Source: JBIKVP01 sp044356745 (GTDB taxonomy: Bacteria > Pseudomonadota > Alphaproteobacteria > Rhizobiales > Beijerinckiaceae). From it: a DNA stretch of 39,124 nt. Positions 33,201-39,124 of the stretch are shown here, piece after piece (within the stretch, counting starts at the first letter, position 1; every line of letters starts with the position of its first letter). The notes beneath the pieces were generated by a model that worked only from the letters and a program-made list of their open reading frames with translations, had not been told where the DNA came from and did not search any database. The stretch spans positions 1 through 39,124 of the forward strand of contig JBIKVP010000013.1 of the NCBI GenBank assembly GCA_044356745.1, read 5' to 3'. The translations under genes were made by a program, and so were the position numbers.

Positions 33201-33352
33201 AAATCGCCAGCATCACGGCTAAACTCAGCAATGAAGCGTTTCTCAATCGTGCGCCTGAAGAGGTTGTTGAGGAACAGCGCGAGCGTTTAGATGAGCTGCA
33301 AGCGCTCTCGCATAAATTACAAGAAGCATATGAACGCTTGCAAGCGGCTTAA
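30287..33352 (+). CDS. valS: Valyl-tRNA synthetase
   Basis: This 1021-aa class I synthetase has the HIGH motif HMGHA near residue 50 in PPPNVTGSLHMGHALNN, the editing (CP1) domain, TTRPETLLGDTAVAVHPE, WCISRQLWWGHQVPVWY, DEDVLDTWFSSALWPFS, the KMSKS loop near 667 (AKMSKSKGN) and a C-terminal coiled-coil tRNA arm (DAERARLEKEQTKARNEI...). It is longer than E. coli ValS (951 aa). Extra residues lie in AT-rich, Lys/Glu-rich patches, including NTLEDGTKRTSADQK before GLIYR and a lysine-rich stretch (about 31870-32020) before DEDVLDTW. I reject the TTG at 30146 because it reads through a repeat; ATG 30287 gives a normal family start. Little space separates it from phoH on the other strand. Confidence 0.95.
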   Translation: MPIDKTFEPANVEARIHEKWEKAEAFKAKPDPNKEAFSIVIPPPNVTGSLHMGHALNNTLQDILCRFERMRGKDVLWQVGTDHAGIATQMVVERKLAEKGEDRRDLGREEFLKRVWDWKEESGGTIIAQLKRLGASCDWSREKFTMGEKGTPDDQMVKAVTKVFVELYNTLEDGTKRTSADQKGLIYRDKRLVNWDPHFQTAISDLEVLQVEKRGSFKWEKGAKNEAGEEVAFDAQALEKVLKKDPHGHMYYINYPLEGVVYNPDDASTFITVATTRPETLLGDTAVAVHPENEKYKHLIGKKVVLPLIRVELRNAIPIVGDDYADPEKGTGAVKITPAHDFNDFEVGKRHFVETENIFTKDMRIVSSHFDEHASQKKGEHPEYRTVVPDQTLGRAPSDWIPSLFKGLNRYIARQVIVEKLVSANYLTKIEPTTHMVPHGDRSGVAIEPYLTDQWYVNVKPLAEKAMEAARSGKTKFVPQNWEKTYFQWLENIEPWCISRQLWWGHQVPVWYLNNNKFFVANSRSEAVKLALHYLECKISEKREFYKDKIAKGKTPIELKEYELSYQSLKDNENSQVLRRDEDVLDTWFSSALWPFSTMGWPEETDELKRYYPTSVLITGFDIIFFWVARMMMMGMHFMKDDQGEGIVPFKDVYIHALVRDATGAKMSKSKGNVIDPLQLIDQYGADALRFTLAAMAAQGRDIKLSLQRVEGYRNFATKLWNAARFAEMNGCGRVDAFDPSQVKETLNQWALHECAVAIKDITAFLEGYRFNDAANRAYRFVWNVFCDWYLELAKPVLQGEEGTAKEETRATIDYLIDQICKLLHPFMPFLTEELWEIRGSGGDKEALLTLSPWPNLSHLENPQAEAEIGWVVDVISEIRSARSETNVPAATLVPLVLVNAPRDAQARAMRWADMLKRLARLSDISLSDTPPAQAIQLQVRGVTLALPLAGVIDLDAERARLEKEQTKARNEIASITAKLSNEAFLNRAPEEVVEEQRERLDELQALSHKLQEAYERLQAA

Positions 33353-33366
33353 CTAAAAACGGTGAT

Positions 33367-34497
33367 CTAAGGTGTTTTGTGCTGTGCTGATAGTGTAAAT
33401 GCGTCATCATACGCTTTGACAATGCGCCGCACGAGATCATGACGCACCACATCAACCTCTTTAAAGGCAACATGTCCTACGCCTTCCACATCTTTAAGAA
33501 GTTGCGCGGCTTCCACCAACCCTGATTTTTGCCCGGGTGGTAAATCAATTTGACTTGGATCGCCTGTTACAATCATGCGCGAGCCTTCCCCTAAACGGGT
33601 CAGAAACATTTTCATCTGCATCGATGTTGTGTTTTGCGCTTCATCTAAAATCACCACGGCATTGGCAAGCGTGCGTCCGCGCATGAAAGCGAGGGGCGCT
33701 ATTTCAATCATGCCGGTTTGTAAGGCACGCTCCACATTGCGCGCTTCCATAAAATCATAAAGCGCATCATAAACAGGACGAAGATACGGATCGACTTTTT
33801 CGCGCATGTCTCCAGGCAAAAAGCCTAGCCGCTCCCCCGCTTCAACCGCAGGGCGCGATAATATCATGCGCTCTACAACACCTTGTTCAAGCAGTGAAAC
33901 CGCATGACCAACCGCGAGCCATGTTTTACCCGTTCCTGCTGGTCCTTGTGCAAACACTAATTCATAGCGTTTCAGAAGCCGCAGGTATGCATCTTGTGTT
34001 TGTGTGCGTGCTTTAACGGGGCCACGTTTGCGCGTTACCACCGCTTCAAAACCACTCGAGGCGACATTGCCACTGGGGAAGAAAGAACGCTGCATCATGG
34101 TTTCTTCGATGACGCCGTCAAGATCCCCTGCCCTGATCGCCTGACCATTTTTAACGCGCACGGCCAATGCTTCAAGCACACGACGGGCGTGATCACATGC
34201 CTCAGCAGTGCCTTTTACGGTGACATGATTACCATTGGCGTGGGTTGAGACATGAAGCCGTCGCTCAAGATGTGCGAGATTATGATCATACTGACCAAAA
34301 ATAAGACTCGCGGTGCGATTGTTCTCAAAGGCTATTGTCACTTCAGAGGGGAGGTTTTGATCGGCTGGGGCAGCCTGCGCAGTTTTTGGTGGTGACCCTG
34401 ACGAGGTGCTAGCGCGTCCTTTACGTAAAAAATCAGGGAGCTTATCATGATCACTGCCGATTTTGCCCAAGCGCGTCTCCTTGTGATTATACGCCAT
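33367..34497 (-). CDS. phoH: PhoH-family ATPase (YbeZ)
   Basis: This 376-aa P-loop ATPase has a KH-like N-terminal part (about 45-115, VTIAFENNRTASLIFGQYD), Walker A GPAGTGKTW (185-193), SRPAVEAGERLGFLPGD, Walker B VILDEAQNTT near 285 and GDPSQIDLP. YbeZ partners the RNase YbeY in rRNA processing. It lies 58 bp downstream of miaB on the same strand, the usual miaB-phoH order. In many relatives ybeY, corC and lnt follow; here the next gene is the convergent valS, so that cluster is broken. ATG 34497 is the start. Confidence 0.93.
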   Translation of the reverse strand: MAYNHKETRLGKIGSDHDKLPDFLRKGRASTSSGSPPKTAQAAPADQNLPSEVTIAFENNRTASLIFGQYDHNLAHLERRLHVSTHANGNHVTVKGTAEACDHARRVLEALAVRVKNGQAIRAGDLDGVIEETMMQRSFFPSGNVASSGFEAVVTRKRGPVKARTQTQDAYLRLLKRYELVFAQGPAGTGKTWLAVGHAVSLLEQGVVERMILSRPAVEAGERLGFLPGDMREKVDPYLRPVYDALYDFMEARNVERALQTGMIEIAPLAFMRGRTLANAVVILDEAQNTTSMQMKMFLTRLGEGSRMIVTGDPSQIDLPPGQKSGLVEAAQLLKDVEGVGHVAFKEVDVVRHDLVRRIVKAYDDAFTLSAQHKTP

Positions 34498-34555
34498 GCC
34501 TTATCATTGAATGATAGCACTGACAGGTTTGTAAGTCGTTAGGAAAACGCATGGT

Positions 34556-35968
34556 TTAAACAAGGGTTCCAAACAGTGTATTGGTGGTTTTGTGCGTAAT
34601 ATGAACGCGCACCATGTCACCCATTTTAAGCATTGTGTTTGCGGCTTCGATCTGAACCTGTTGCAAATAAGGGGATTTGCCAGAGAGTTGCCCCGCATGT
34701 CGCCCTTGGCGATCCAGCAACACATCAAACGTTTGGCCGATAGCGTTTGCATTGTAGGCTTGGCGCTGATCTTCAAGCAGTGTCTGGAGGGCGCTTAAAC
34801 GCTCTGCTTTGAGACTTTCTTCAACCTGATTCGGCATGTCCGCCGCAGGAGTGCCCGGACGTGGTGAGTATTTAAAAGAATAGCTGCTCGCAAAGGTTAT
34901 CTCGCGAATCAATGCCATCGTCTCATCAAAATCTTGATCCGTTTCACTTGGAAAGCCGACGATAAAATCAGACGAAAGGGCAATATCTGGGCACACATGG
35001 CGGACACGTTCAATGATGCGCTTGTAGTCATCAGCCGTATGCTTGCGGTTCATTGCGCTCAAGATACGGTCTGACCCTGATTGTATTGGCAAATGCAGAT
35101 AAGGCATGAGTTGGGGCAACTCACGATGCGCGTTGATCAGATCATCATCCATATCGCGCGGATGGCTCGTGGTGTAGCGAATGCGAGTGATCCCTGACAC
35201 ATGAGCAATGGCGCTCATCAACCGCGCCAATCCCCACGTGCGACCATCCAGCCCTTCACCGTGCCACGCATTCACATTCTGACCTATGAGCGTGATTTCT
35301 TTGATGCCAGCCTGTGCAAGATGCGTCACATCCGCCATGATCTGTGCGGCGCTACGGGATATTTCTGCACCGCGCGTGTAAGGCACAACACAAAACGTGC
35401 AAAATTTGTCACATCCTTCTTGTACCGTAACAAACGCACTCACGCCCCGTTGCTGCATGACCTGTTGCGAAGGTCTGGGCAGCATCTCAAACTTATGTTC
35501 AGCTTCAAATTCTGTCTCAACAACTTTGCCGCCACGCGCTTTGCGCAATAAATCAGGCAAATGCTGATAACTTTGTGGGCCGACAACGACATCGACACCC
35601 CGCGCACGGCGCTGAATTTCAGCGCCCTCTGCTTGCGCAACGCAACCCGCGACAACAATTTGCGTTGTTTTATGGCTTTTCGCGCGCTCATCTTTAACAT
35701 CGCGCACACGGCCAAGTTCGGAGTAAACCTTTTCTGTTGCCTTCTCGCGAATATGGCAGGTGTTGAGAATGACAATATCCGCGTCATTGATGTCAGTGGT
35801 TTCACTCACGCCTTCAGGAGCGAGTACATCAGCCATGCGCTGTGCATCATAGACATTCATCTGACAGCCAAAAGACTTGATGAACACCTTGCGCTGATCA
35901 GACACGGGTGTTTCAACGCCCTTTAAGGCGGATTCAGAAGCGGATTCAGAAAGAGCGAGTCCATCCAT
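34556..35968 (-). CDS. miaB: tRNA-2-methylthio-N6-dimethylallyladenosine synthase
   Basis: This 470-aa radical-SAM enzyme adds the 2-methylthio group to i6A37 in tRNA. The N-terminal UPF0004 domain has cysteines C35 (SFGCQMNVYDAQR), C71 (NTCHIREKA) and C109 (VAGCVAQAEG), which hold the auxiliary cluster. The radical-SAM cysteines are C186, C190 and C193 (CDKFCTFC). The end (about 400-465) is the TRAM domain, GRHAGQLSGKSPYLQQ. A small repeat (SESASESA) marks the variable N-terminus, which has about 25 extra residues. The start ATG at 35968 is 80 bp from the secreted small protein gene. Confidence 0.95.
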   Translation of the reverse strand: MDGLALSESASESALKGVETPVSDQRKVFIKSFGCQMNVYDAQRMADVLAPEGVSETTDINDADIVILNTCHIREKATEKVYSELGRVRDVKDERAKSHKTTQIVVAGCVAQAEGAEIQRRARGVDVVVGPQSYQHLPDLLRKARGGKVVETEFEAEHKFEMLPRPSQQVMQQRGVSAFVTVQEGCDKFCTFCVVPYTRGAEISRSAAQIMADVTHLAQAGIKEITLIGQNVNAWHGEGLDGRTWGLARLMSAIAHVSGITRIRYTTSHPRDMDDDLINAHRELPQLMPYLHLPIQSGSDRILSAMNRKHTADDYKRIIERVRHVCPDIALSSDFIVGFPSETDQDFDETMALIREITFASSYSFKYSPRPGTPAADMPNQVEESLKAERLSALQTLLEDQRQAYNANAIGQTFDVLLDRQGRHAGQLSGKSPYLQQVQIEAANTMLKMGDMVRVHITHKTTNTLFGTLV

Positions 35969-36048
35969 ACATCAGGTTCCAGAGATCAGGTTTCAATGCT
36001 GATGTACCTGCAAAGCTGTTCTGAAACAAGTCATGCATGAAGTCGCTC

Positions 36049-36354
36049 TTAAAACGCTCCGAAGGGATTCCGTCCACCGCCGATAGTATCAGGCAGAAGA
36101 TAGCTGCCAAAGCCTTTATCAATGCTGTTTGCCATAGGAGCATTATAACGGTTTGAAACCGCATATTGCGAGAGTGACCCAACCGGAACAACCTTGCCTG
36201 CATCTAAATAAGAGCGCGGTGTCACGCGCACATAAAGCGGACGCTGTTTTTTACGCACGGCAGCTTCAGCACTTGAAAATGAAACTTCACCCACAAAACT
36301 AATAACACTCGCTGTAATAGCAGCGATAACAACCCAACTCATAGAATGACGCAT
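36049..36354 (-). CDS. Small secreted protein of unknown function
   Basis: This 101-aa protein starts MRHSMSWVVIAAITASVISF with a signal peptide, likely cleaved near AEA (residues about 30-33). The mature part is basic and contains RPLYVRVTPRSYLDAGKVV and PVGSLSQYAV, and ends with GGGRNPFGAF. I recall similar small proteins in Hyphomicrobiales, where YLDAG-x-VVPVGS is conserved, but the function is unknown. ATG 36354 follows GAGGGAATAAAG, a good ribosome site, so the shorter frame is preferred over 36426. It lies between the Amt fusion and miaB on the same strand, with 77 and 80 bp on either side, so an operon is possible but not certain. Confidence 0.75.
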   Translation of the reverse strand: MRHSMSWVVIAAITASVISFVGEVSFSSAEAAVRKKQRPLYVRVTPRSYLDAGKVVPVGSLSQYAVSNRYNAPMANSIDKGFGSYLLPDTIGGGRNPFGAF

Positions 36355-36431
36355 GATCTTTATTCCCTCTAATCCCTGAAAGCAGGGTAAAATGTCTCTT
36401 GCCTGATAGCAATTAAAAACCCGCAATAGGC

Positions 36432-38945
36432 TTACTCATACGTATAACGCCCGATCGTGCCTCTGAGTTGCTTTGAAATACCCGTGAGGCGCTCTGCTGT
36501 TTGGCGCACATCGTTTGCATTGGTGTAAGTATCATCAGCTGCTTGTTTGAGTGATGAGGTTTCATTGCGGGTTTCAAGCGCACTTGAAGCCACACGCTGC
36601 GTGAATTCTGTGACGTCGTGCATGTTCTGCGCGAAGGTCTCAAGACGCCCTGTCATATCATTCACTTGCACTTGTGTGCCGTGCGCGGTGTTTTGTAGTG
36701 CAGAGATCGCATGTGCCTGTTCACTGGTAATGCTCTGCACTTCACGCATGGCAATCGTCATAGAGCCCAGAATTTCATTGACGGTTTCTGTGCTAGAGCG
36801 CGCATCTTGAGCGCCTTGTTGAACCCGTTCAATGCGTTGGCGAATGCGATCACTGGCCTGTTTGGTTTGTTCAGCAAGCTGCTTGATTTCGCCTGCGACA
36901 ACCGCAAACCCGCGTCCAGCTGGTCCAGCGCGTGCCGCTTCAATGGTGGCATTGAGTGCAAGCAAGTTTGTCTGCTCGGTAATGGTTGCGATCAGATCAA
37001 CAATCTCATCGACTTGCTTACTCGCATCAGAAAGTGAAGACATGGTTTGCTGTGCTGAATTTACGATCGTTTGTGCTTCATCAACAATACCAGCACCGCG
37101 CTCTGCGACCTGTGAGATCGCTCCAATGGATGTGACAAACTGTCCCACCGAGTTTGTTAAACCGCGAATGTCATGCGCAACACCGCGTGTGGCAAGCACA
37201 ATATCATCTGCTTCTGAACGAATGCGCTGTGTCAGATTTTCGACACCTGCTGTCTCTTGTGAAAGCACTTCGGCGGTTTTTCCGATGCTGTCTGTTTCAT
37301 TGCGCATTTGACTGGAACGCGATGAAAAATCTGTTGATAGACGCGAGAGCTCATCAGACGCTGTCGCAATAACGTGAGTCTGGCCGCCAATATCCTGAAC
37401 CAGATGCTGCACTTCATTTAAAAATGGATTGATGATACGGGCAATATCAGCTGATTCATCGCCGCTATTTTCATCAAGACGCAAACGCAAATCGCGGCTT
37501 CCCTGCGTCATATGCACCAAGACGTCCTGAATGGATTGTGTACCCAACGACGCATGATGTTCTGCGGCATTAAGACCCACAGCTTCATCTTCTGGAGACA
37601 CACGTAGAGGACTGAACATGTCGATTGTTTTTAGGATAATATATCCCCCAACAAACGCTAACAAAAATGCGCTACCAACACCAACACCTTGCACATAAAG
37701 TTGATCAAGACGTGAACCTGCTAAAAGCTTATGTTCCATTGCAAATGGGGCGACTAAAAGTGTTCCCAGAACGCCGCAAACCCCGTGAACGGCCACTGCA
37801 CCAACTGCATCATCCAATTTTAGAACCTTGAGAATAAATAATTCTGCTACAATGACAAATGATCCGCAAATGAGACCAATCCAAATTGCGCCCGATCCGT
37901 TTACGGCATCGCAACCAGCAGTTATGCCCACAAGACCCGCTAAAAGACCATTGATTGAACGTGTCGGTTGAAAATATCCATCAACCGCTCTCCCCATCAA
38001 CAAGGCCGCCACACCGCCAAAACATCCTGCGATAATCGTGTTAAAGACAATTGGCCCTATAGCTCCAGAGCCACTGACTGTTGAACCACCATTAAAACCA
38101 ATCCACCCCACAAATAAAATCATGGCGCCTGTCGTGGCAAGAACCATGGAGTGCCCTGAAATATCAATAACACGGCCTTGGGCATCAAAGCGCCCCACAC
38201 GCGGACCAATGATAATCAATGTGGCAAGTGCTAACCAGCCTCCGACTGAGTGCACAACAGTTGATCCTGCAAAGTCGATAAAGCCCATACCACTCAACCA
38301 GGGCTTATTGTCTGTGAACAGCGCTGCACCCCATGCCCAATAGCCGAAAAGAGGATAAATGAGCGCAGCAAGCAATGCTACGATGATAAGATACGATGAA
38401 AAGTGCATCCGCTCAGCAACAGCTCCGGAAACAATCGTCGCGGCTGTTCCCACAAACATTGCCTGAAATACGAAAAAAGTACTGTTCCAGTTTTGAGCTG
38501 CGATATCAGCGGTGGGAATATTATCACCAATTAAAGTTGGCGCCAGAGCGACAGTTCCCCAAAAAGCAGTCCCAGGGCCGAACATGATTGCAAAGCCTAT
38601 GAGTCCAAAACATGCAACAGACACAAAGAAGTCAACGATGTTTTTCATCGCCACGTTGATCGAATTTTTTGAGCGCACCGATCCCGCTTCGAGAAACAAA
38701 AATCCGATCTGCATAAACAACACAAGACCCGCTGCAACAATCGTCCATACATGATCGAGTGATTTCTGAGGGGCATAGGCAACGGCTGGCGCTGCAACGT
38801 CATCAGCAGCATACACTGATCCCGTCATGAAAGCCCACAGCATTAGTGCACCTGTCACGCCATATATTAAAGAAGCGCAACGCTCCAACCACAGACTCAC
38901 CCCTTGAGAGGACTTTTGTCCCGATTGTCTGCTGTAAAAAACCAT
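36432..38945 (-). CDS. AmtB ammonium channel fused to a methyl-accepting chemotaxis signalling domain
   Basis: This 837-aa protein (ATG 38945; GTG at 38957 possible) has two parts. Residues about 20-46 form a signal peptide or first helix (ending YAADD). Residues about 62-446 form a full Amt/MEP channel with eleven helices: twin histidines H232 (VVHSVGG) and H387 (AVHGVCG), gate-type phenylalanines F160 (FVFQAMF) and F284 (WIGFNGGS), and W216 and D224 at the pore entry. All channel residues needed for conduction are there. Residues about 470-515 are a HAMP-like coil linker, and about 525-837 are a chemotaxis hairpin with tip EQTNLLALNATIEAARAG and GRGFAVVAGEIKQLAEQ. The expected function is an ammonium chemoreceptor passing its signal to CheA/CheW. 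No glnK is adjacent. AAGGTG precedes the ATG. Confidence 0.9.
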   Translation of the reverse strand: MVFYSRQSGQKSSQGVSLWLERCASLIYGVTGALMLWAFMTGSVYAADDVAAPAVAYAPQKSLDHVWTIVAAGLVLFMQIGFLFLEAGSVRSKNSINVAMKNIVDFFVSVACFGLIGFAIMFGPGTAFWGTVALAPTLIGDNIPTADIAAQNWNSTFFVFQAMFVGTAATIVSGAVAERMHFSSYLIIVALLAALIYPLFGYWAWGAALFTDNKPWLSGMGFIDFAGSTVVHSVGGWLALATLIIIGPRVGRFDAQGRVIDISGHSMVLATTGAMILFVGWIGFNGGSTVSGSGAIGPIVFNTIIAGCFGGVAALLMGRAVDGYFQPTRSINGLLAGLVGITAGCDAVNGSGAIWIGLICGSFVIVAELFILKVLKLDDAVGAVAVHGVCGVLGTLLVAPFAMEHKLLAGSRLDQLYVQGVGVGSAFLLAFVGGYIILKTIDMFSPLRVSPEDEAVGLNAAEHHASLGTQSIQDVLVHMTQGSRDLRLRLDENSGDESADIARIINPFLNEVQHLVQDIGGQTHVIATASDELSRLSTDFSSRSSQMRNETDSIGKTAEVLSQETAGVENLTQRIRSEADDIVLATRGVAHDIRGLTNSVGQFVTSIGAISQVAERGAGIVDEAQTIVNSAQQTMSSLSDASKQVDEIVDLIATITEQTNLLALNATIEAARAGPAGRGFAVVAGEIKQLAEQTKQASDRIRQRIERVQQGAQDARSSTETVNEILGSMTIAMREVQSITSEQAHAISALQNTAHGTQVQVNDMTGRLETFAQNMHDVTEFTQRVASSALETRNETSSLKQAADDTYTNANDVRQTAERLTGISKQLRGTIGRYTYE

Positions 38946-39124
38946 CTTAAAACGCACCTTAAAAATATGTCGTCATGTAATGTGCGCCAATCTAAATCGT
39001 GTATACTTAAAACCGCGTTAAACTTGCATATACCCCTCGTGAGTGAAGAGTTGGCGTTATCTTTTTATTAAGGTTGTTTTGATTCCAATTTGGTATGGGT
39101 ACGCTTTTAGAACCGGATCAACGG
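38946..39124. other. Upstream region of the Amt fusion, right edge of window
   Basis: The stretch is AT-rich and presumably contains the promoter for the Amt fusion. TTGGCGCAC on the minus strand near 38985 looks like half of a sigma-54 element, but no proper -12 GC follows at the right distance. No gene is visible. Confidence 0.3.

Noticed and set aside
36432..37600. Two separate genes, amtB and an MCP, instead of a fusion
   Set aside because: The frame is continuous through the linker with no stop, no internal ribosome site and no likely start at the junction.
38958..39060. Sigma-54 promoter for the Amt fusion
   Set aside because: A TTGGC-like half is present on the minus strand, but the -12 GC is missing at the right distance.
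1..39124. CRISPR arrays
   Set aside because: No set of short direct repeats with regular spacers was seen; the repeats found are isolated palindromes.

Overview
The window looks like chromosomal DNA from an alphaproteobacterium, most likely of the order Hyphomicrobiales (Rhizobiales). The signs are a single-enzyme (C4 pathway) 5-aminolevulinate synthase, a flagellin-FlbT-FlaF cluster, a Rhizobiales-type DnaA, CtrA-like TTAA-N7-TTAA sites, and a palindrome of the AAAGTGGnAACCGGTTTT type that is common between genes of this order. Base composition looks moderate rather than GC-rich, with clearly AT-rich patches inside two aminoacyl-tRNA synthetase genes. The organism appears motile, chemotactic and able to degrade polyhydroxyalkanoate. 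I cannot name a genus from the sequence alone.

Layout, left to right. (1) 1-1.6 kb is accessory: a RES-domain (NAD-degrading toxin family) gene with a Cys4 N-terminal domain abuts a truncated phage protein gene. (2) 1.6-3.6 kb is a small envelope-stress-like locus: a TetR repressor divergent from pspA and a yiaA/yiaB-like gene, with two matching operators between them. (3) 3.7-7.1 kb is one long gene fusing a lysophospholipid-type MFS flippase, a PlsC acyltransferase and an acyl-activating enzyme (Aas type). (4) 7.1-8.4 kb is a decayed island next to tRNA-Thr(GGU): a serine-recombinase C-terminal remnant and an IS6-family element with a nonsense-mutated transposase. (5) 8.6-14.2 kb holds hemA with an unusual N-terminal extension, an AmiD-like amidase, a minimal chemoreceptor and hisS. 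(6) 14.2-16.2 kb has palindromic repeats, then flagellin, flbT and flaF. (7) 16.2-18.7 kb is a long non-coding leader and dnaA. (8) 18.7-22.0 kb is an ssuACB-like sulfonate ABC transporter operon with a palindrome in its promoter, followed by an OsmC protein. (9) 22.1-26.5 kb holds phaZ, trpS, tRNA-Leu(CAG) and a CNNM/CorC-type protein. (10) 27.0-30.1 kb holds an MHS-family transporter, a TauE/SafE exporter and rpsT. (11) 30.2-36.0 kb holds valS, then phoH and miaB on the other strand. (12) 36.0-39.0 kb holds a small secreted protein and a fusion of an AmtB ammonium channel to a methyl-accepting chemotaxis signalling domain.

Most of the window is housekeeping. The Amt-chemoreceptor fusion is the strongest candidate for an unusual system: the channel twin-histidine pore is intact and is joined directly to a full chemotaxis hairpin, which suggests ammonium sensing or ammonium taxis. 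Next in interest are the HemA extension with a Cys-Pro motif, the TetR/PspA/YiaAB locus with two operators 33 bp apart, the RES protein at a prophage scar, and the AT-rich insertions in ValRS and HisRS.
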